Assembly: GCF_000955975.1 (NCBI RefSeq)
Contig: NZ_JYJF01000003.1
Location: 124,001-188,000 of the forward strand
DNA: 64,000 nt
Source: Saccharothrix sp. ST-888
GTDB lineage: Bacteria > Actinomycetota > Actinomycetes > Streptomycetales > Streptomycetaceae
Direction: 5' to 3'
In this document: positions 60,659 to 64,000 of the stretch, in pieces
Layout: each line of letters begins with the position of its first letter
How positions within the stretch are numbered: position 1 is the first letter of the stretch
Made by a program: the position numbers and the translations under genes
Notes under the pieces: model-generated
Seen by the model: only the letters and a program-made list of their open reading frames with translations
What the model was told of the DNA's origin: nothing
Databases searched by the model: none

Positions 60659-61534
60659 TCAGCTGACCATAGCCGGTGTCCTGGCCTGGGTGAAGGGGCG
60701 TCCGTCCAGGGTCCAGTGCGGGTCGGGGACGATCTCCAGCGCGGCGTAGACGTGGGCGGCGACATCGGTGTGGTGCAGGTCGGCGACCGGCGCGCCCGGG
60801 ACGATGCCGGGCCCGCGGGCGGCGATCCACGCGGTGCGCTCCAGCTCGGTCCGGCCGCCGTGGCCGCCCTGGTCGACATGGCCGTGATCGGTCACCACGA
60901 TGACCGTCCACTCCTCGTCCGCGCGGTCCTCGATCGCCTCGAGCAGCCGGCCGAGCCGGGCGTCGGCGGTCTCGATCGAGCGGCGGTACTCCTCGCCGCA
61001 GCCGAGGAAGTGCGCGGTCTCGTCCACCGCGCCGAGGTAGACGAAGGACGCCTGCGGCCGGTCCTCGCCGCTCAGCACGTGCACCGCCTCCGCGGTGACC
61101 CGCTCGTCGCACACCTCCCACGCCTCCGGCGTGTCCTCCAGCGGCGCTATGTACGACAGTCGGCTCGGCGCGGCGAACAGCGGGCCGCCGCTGCGGGACA
61201 GGAACAGCGGCTCCCAGCCGCCCGCGGCGAAGGTCCGGCGGCGGTGCACGGCGGCCAGCCGGGTGGTGAAGTCCGGGAAGACGTCCAGCCGGTTGCCGCC
61301 GAGGTGGTTGCCGAGCACGCCGTGCTTGGCGGCCCCGACCCCGGTGACGATGGTCGCCCAGCACGGCCCCGACATGGTCGGGGTGGCGTCGTCCACCAGG
61401 ACGGGAGCGAGGAAGCCGGCGGCGGCGACCGAGTCCAGGTGCGGGGTGTGCAGCTCGGGCAGCAGGTCGAGGCGGACGCCGTCGATACCGACGACCAGGA
61501 CGCGGCGGGAGCCGGCGGGCCAGAGGCTGGACAC
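60659..61534 (-). CDS. Alkaline-phosphatase-superfamily phosphodiesterase
   Basis: This 291-residue protein of the type I phosphodiesterase/nucleotide pyrophosphatase group starts with VLVVGIDGVRLDLL, the first metal-binding Asp. The nucleophile region is DDATPTMSGPCWATIVTGV, where Thr or Ser is the phospho-acceptor. Later ligands are in AVDETAHFLGC and VVTDHGHVDQGGHGG. No signal peptide is seen, so it is cytoplasmic. Substrate unknown; relatives cleave nucleotide pyrophosphates or phosphodiesters. The start is GTG 61534. It is divergent from coaE and is followed by its own terminator. Confidence 0.88.
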   Translation of the reverse strand: MSSLWPAGSRRVLVVGIDGVRLDLLPELHTPHLDSVAAAGFLAPVLVDDATPTMSGPCWATIVTGVGAAKHGVLGNHLGGNRLDVFPDFTTRLAAVHRRRTFAAGGWEPLFLSRSGGPLFAAPSRLSYIAPLEDTPEAWEVCDERVTAEAVHVLSGEDRPQASFVYLGAVDETAHFLGCGEEYRRSIETADARLGRLLEAIEDRADEEWTVIVVTDHGHVDQGGHGGRTELERTAWIAARGPGIVPGAPVADLHHTDVAAHVYAALEIVPDPHWTLDGRPFTQARTPAMVS

Positions 61535-61775
61535 GGGGAACTCCAGGGGGCGGGGAGGTGCGGGGATCTGTCCGGCACCCTAGCCGGGCCGAACGGCCCT
61601 CGGCAGCAGCCCGGTTGGGCCTTCCCGGAAATCCCGGGGCGGCGGTCCGCACTGTTCCCCGACCGGGCGTGCGATGTTCACCTTCCGTTGGTCTGGGGTG
61701 GGGGAGGCGGGGCAGGGCGGGGCGGCTGGCAGGGGCCTTCGGACGGTGTCCGGGCGGCGGCGGTAGCCTGACGGC

Positions 61776-62375
61776 ATGCTGAGGATCGGACTGACGGGCG
61801 GGATCGGCGCGGGCAAGAGCGAGGTCTCGCGGCAACTCGCCGCACTGGGTGCGGTGATCGTGGACTCGGACCTGATCGCCCGCGAGGTGGTGGCGCCCGG
61901 TACCGACGGGCTGGCGGCCGTGGTCGCCGAGTTCGGGCCCGGGGTCCTCCGTGCGGACGGTGCGCTCGACCGTCCCGCGCTCGGCGCGGTGGTCTTCGCC
62001 GACCCGGCGCGGCTGGCGGCGCTCAACGCGATCGTCCACCCGCTGGTCCGGGCCCGCTCCGCCGAACTGGAGGACGCCGCGGGGGCCGAGGACGTCGTCG
62101 TGCACGACGTACCGCTGCTCGCCGAGAACGGGCTGGCGCCGCTGTACGACCTGGTGATCGTGATCGACGTCGACGACGAGGTCCGGCTCGACCGGCTGGT
62201 CCGGCTGCGCGGCATGGCCGAGGCGGAGGCCAAGGCCCGGATGGCGGCCCAGGCCTCCCGTGAGGAGCGGCTCGCCGTCGCCGACCTGGTGATCGACAAC
62301 AGCGGACCGCTGGCGGAGCTGGCGGCCCGCGTGCACGAGGTCTGGGACCAGTTGAAGGCGTGCCAGGGGCGGTAG
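61776..62375 (+). CDS. coaE: Dephospho-CoA kinase
   Basis: CoaE phosphorylates the 3'-OH of dephospho-CoA, the last step of coenzyme A synthesis. The 199-residue protein has the P-loop GLTGGIGAGKSEV (residues 6-18), the substrate motif DSDLIAREVV, HPLVRARS, and the lid region VRLRGMAEAEAKARMAAQASREERLAVADLVIDNSG. It is a plain CoaE without the C-terminal GrpB-like extension found in some actinobacteria. TAGCCT at 61764-61769 sits 6 bp before the ATG, suggesting a leaderless mRNA. Confidence 0.97.
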   Translation: MLRIGLTGGIGAGKSEVSRQLAALGAVIVDSDLIAREVVAPGTDGLAAVVAEFGPGVLRADGALDRPALGAVVFADPARLAALNAIVHPLVRARSAELEDAAGAEDVVVHDVPLLAENGLAPLYDLVIVIDVDDEVRLDRLVRLRGMAEAEAKARMAAQASREERLAVADLVIDNSGPLAELAARVHEVWDQLKACQGR

Positions 62376-62390
62376 GGCTTCAGGGCTTTC

Positions 62391-62461
62391 CGGGGGCGGG
62401 GAACTGGGTGAGCAAGGCTCTACGGAGGTGGGGGGCTTCTCGCGCAGTTCCCCGCGCCCCT
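62391..62461. repeat. Dispersed GC-rich stem-loop element, copy 2
   Basis: The left arm GGGGGCGGGGAACTG pairs with the right arm CAGTTCCCCGCGCCCC across a ~38-nt loop. The right arm (CTCGCGCAGTTCCCCGCGCCCC) is almost the same as that of the element at 11882-11952. It lies 15 bp after coaE and may act as its terminator. Confidence 0.7.
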
Positions 62462-62489
62462 GGTGGTGCACGGCTCATGGCCCGGGGGG

Positions 62490-62796
62490 TCAGGTGCGGT
62501 GGGTGGCGGCGGTGGCGAGGGCTCGGACGATCGGGTGGGCCCGGGCGCCGTCGCCGGCGAGTTCGGGCTGGAACAGGGTGGCCCAGGAAGAAGGGGTGCC
62601 AGGGGAGTTCGGCGATCCGCACCGCGCCGTCCTCGTCGTGACCGGTGAAGCGCAGCCCGTGCGCCCGCAGGACGTCCAGGTGCGCGGTGCCGAGCCCGGA
62701 CGAGCAGTGGCAGCGCTCGACGGTGCGGCCGGTGCCCAGCAGCCAGACGGTGTCGAAGCCGTCCAGCGCGTCCTCGGCCTGCCCGGTGGGATCCAA
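62490..62796 (-). pseudogene. Remnant of a CTP-synthase-like glutamine amidotransferase
   Basis: Minus-strand codons give ALDGFDTVWLLGTGRTVERCHCSSGLG and AHLDVLRAHGLRFTGHDEDGAVRIAELPWHPFFL, a C-terminal piece of the CTP synthase C-terminal-like amidotransferase family. After PWHPFFL the frame breaks by one extra G (62581-62590 region). The +1 frame resumes as ATLFQPELAGDGARAHPIVRALATAATHRT and a stop at 62490. The N-terminal half, including the nucleophile elbow, is missing upstream of 62796, and no clear start exists. This is a decayed gene or a sequencing error combined with truncation. Confidence 0.7.
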
Positions 62797-62873
62797 GTAG
62801 CGCCTGGTCCCGCGCGGTTGCCTCCGGCGGGCCCGCCCGATCGGGCCGGGCGCTCCTCGCCGGCTGGTGCCCG

Positions 62874-63260
62874 CTACTTGGGCTGGAGGAGGTCCCAGCG
62901 GTTGCCGTACAGGTCCTCGAAGACGGCCACCGTGCCGTAGGGCTCCTGGCGGGGCTCCTCCAGGAAGGTGACCCCGGCGGCGGTCATCCGGCGGTGGTCG
63001 GCCGCGAAGTCCTCGGTGTGCAGGAAGAGGCCGACCCGGCCGCCGGTCTGGTCACCGATCCGGGCCTGCTGCTCGGGCTTGCCGGGGCGGGCGAGCAGCA
63101 GCCCGGTCTCGCGGGAGCCGCGCGGGGCGACCACCACCCAGCGCCCGCCGTCCGCCCGGGGCTCGTCCTCCCGCAGTTCGAAGCCGAGGGCGTCTACGAA
63201 GAAGGCGATGGCCTCGTCGTAGTCGCGGACGAGCAGGGTGGTGAGTCCGAGGTGTGCCAT
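62874..63260 (-). CDS. VOC-family (glyoxalase/bleomycin-resistance fold) protein
   Basis: This 128-residue protein has two beta-alpha-beta-beta-beta modules of the vicinal oxygen chelate fold: LTTLLVRDYDEAIAFFVDALGFELREDEP and GLFLHTEDFAADHRRMTAAGVTFLEEP, ending with AVFEDLYGNRWDLLQPK. The fold hosts glyoxalases, dioxygenases and drug-binding proteins. Which applies here cannot be told, and the metal ligands are not obvious. It starts at ATG 63260, 32 bp after the partial methyltransferase gene on the same strand, so the two are probably co-transcribed. Confidence 0.9.
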   Translation of the reverse strand: MAHLGLTTLLVRDYDEAIAFFVDALGFELREDEPRADGGRWVVVAPRGSRETGLLLARPGKPEQQARIGDQTGGRVGLFLHTEDFAADHRRMTAAGVTFLEEPRQEPYGTVAVFEDLYGNRWDLLQPK

Positions 63261-63292
63261 GCGGTCATGCTGCCACGGCCCGGCGCCGTGGA

Positions 63293-64000
63293 CTACGGCT
63301 TGCGGGCGACCCCGGCCCAGATGCCGGTGGTGGCGTCGGTGCTCCTGGGCTCCTGGTCCGGGCGCCAGAGCGGGGCGGTGACCAGGCCGGGCTCCAGCAG
63401 CTCCAGCCCGTCGAAGAAGCGCAGCACCTGCTCCCGGGGGCGGGTGGTCAGTTGGGCGGTGGCGCTGCGGTAGACGGCCGCGCCCTTGCCCTGGTCGGCG
63501 GGCGGGACGAAGTCCGAGGTGCCGTGCGAGAGGGCGAGGTAGCTGCCGGAGGGCAGCGCGTCGACCAGCTGCCGGACGATCGCGTACGGGTCGTCCGCCT
63601 CGTCGACGAAGTGCAGGATCGCGAACAGCAGCAGGGCCACCGGCTGCCCGAGGTCGATGAGCTGGCGCACCTCGGGGTCGGCCAGGATGGCGGCGGGATC
63701 GCGCAGGTCGGCGTGGACGACGGTGGCGGTGCCGTGGCTGGCCGCGAGCAGGGCGCGGCTGTGCACCAGCACGATCGGGTCGTTGTCCAGGTAGGCGACC
63801 CGGGCGTCGAGGTGCACCTGCTGGGCGATCTCGTGGGTGTTGCCCGCCGTCGGGATGCCGGTGCCGATGTCCAGGAACTGCTTCACGCCCTGCTCGGCGA
63901 GGTGCCGGACGGCCCGCTGCAGGAAGGCCCGGTTGGCGAGTGCGCTGATCTTCACCATCGGGCCGAGCGCCATCACCCGCTCGGCGGCGTCCCGGTCGGC
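63293..64000 (-). CDS. Partial SAM-dependent methyltransferase (DUF574 type)
   Basis: The minus-strand frame is open to the window edge; the first visible codons read ADRDAAERVMALGPMVK. The 236 visible residues match the streptomycete SAM-dependent methyltransferase family once called DUF574: NRAFLQRAVRHLAEQGVKQFLDIGTGIPTAGNTHEIAQ (motif I DIGTGIP), VAYLDNDPIVLVHSRALL, and LVDALPSGSYLALSHGTSD. Only the N-terminal ~40 residues (normally ending in NYWLGGKDN) lie beyond the window. Substrate unknown; this family is expanded in streptomycetes. The C-terminus GIWAGVARKP is complete. Confidence 0.9.
   Translation of the reverse strand, partial: ADRDAAERVMALGPMVKISALANRAFLQRAVRHLAEQGVKQFLDIGTGIPTAGNTHEIAQQVHLDARVAYLDNDPIVLVHSRALLAASHGTATVVHADLRDPAAILADPEVRQLIDLGQPVALLLFAILHFVDEADDPYAIVRQLVDALPSGSYLALSHGTSDFVPPADQGKGAAVYRSATAQLTTRPREQVLRFFDGLELLEPGLVTAPLWRPDQEPRSTDATTGIWAGVARKP

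Overview
The window is high-GC chromosomal DNA from a streptomycete (Streptomyces or Kitasatospora type). The evidence is the strong G/C bias at third codon positions, GTG starts, Tat and lipoprotein signals, and a gene order (hisI-trpE-trpCMBA-lgt, gltBD, pyk-pdtaR-liv, polA, rpsA, coaE) that I recall as typical of Streptomyces core chromosomes. No phage, transposon, CRISPR array or biosynthetic cluster is visible. It is mostly housekeeping DNA with a few odd islands.

Layout. 1-7.8 kb: a partial membrane gene, a SLOG-like protein, hisI, trpE, three small membrane genes, then trpC-trpM-trpB-trpA ending in a strong UUCG terminator. 8-12 kb: envelope genes (MauE-like redox partner, DsbA-like thioredoxin, lgt, VIT-type metal carrier). 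12.4-18.5 kb: gltB-gltD (glutamate synthase) behind a GlnR-box-like site. 18.7-27 kb: aldehyde dehydrogenase, Tat-exported purple acid phosphatase, a tandem repeat block, a membrane oxidoreductase-type protein, GNAT, lipoprotein, and a Tat-exported 5'-nucleotidase preceded by three 14-bp-phased repeats. 27.2-30.4 kb: an operon of two substrate-binding-like proteins, one fused to a VWA domain. 30.7-34 kb: pyk, a stand-alone HTH/LAGLIDADG protein, an unusual tRNA, and the ANTAR response regulator pdtaR. 34-39.6 kb: a complete branched-chain amino acid ABC transporter on the minus strand, then about 0.9 kb without a gene. 40.5-51.5 kb: thioesterase, polA, small exported proteins, hrpB helicase, a Gly-rich family 39 glycosyltransferase and a methyltransferase. 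51.6-64 kb: rpsA with a long leader, an MMPL exporter, a MarR/metallo-hydrolase divergent pair, a zinc-ribbon protein, a class A penicillin-binding protein, a phosphodiesterase, coaE, a frameshifted glutamine-amidotransferase remnant, a VOC protein and a partial methyltransferase.

How it fits together. trp, his and glt genes make amino acids and assimilate ammonia. The liv system imports branched-chain amino acids, and pyk feeds central carbon flow. lgt, the DsbA/MauE pair, PBP, GT39 and MMPL genes serve the cell envelope.

The most unusual signal is at 33.1 kb. A perfectly folded 73-nt class I tRNA (short variable loop) carries the leucine anticodon CAA, although bacterial leucine tRNAs are class II with a long variable arm. 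It is bracketed by a perfect 12-bp inverted repeat and sits beside the LAGLIDADG-like gene. The second is the ~200-nt rpsA leader, with a clear promoter and a 33-codon upstream ORF whose stop overlaps the rpsA start (TAATG). All function calls come from reading the sequence and from memory of the families; no database search was run.
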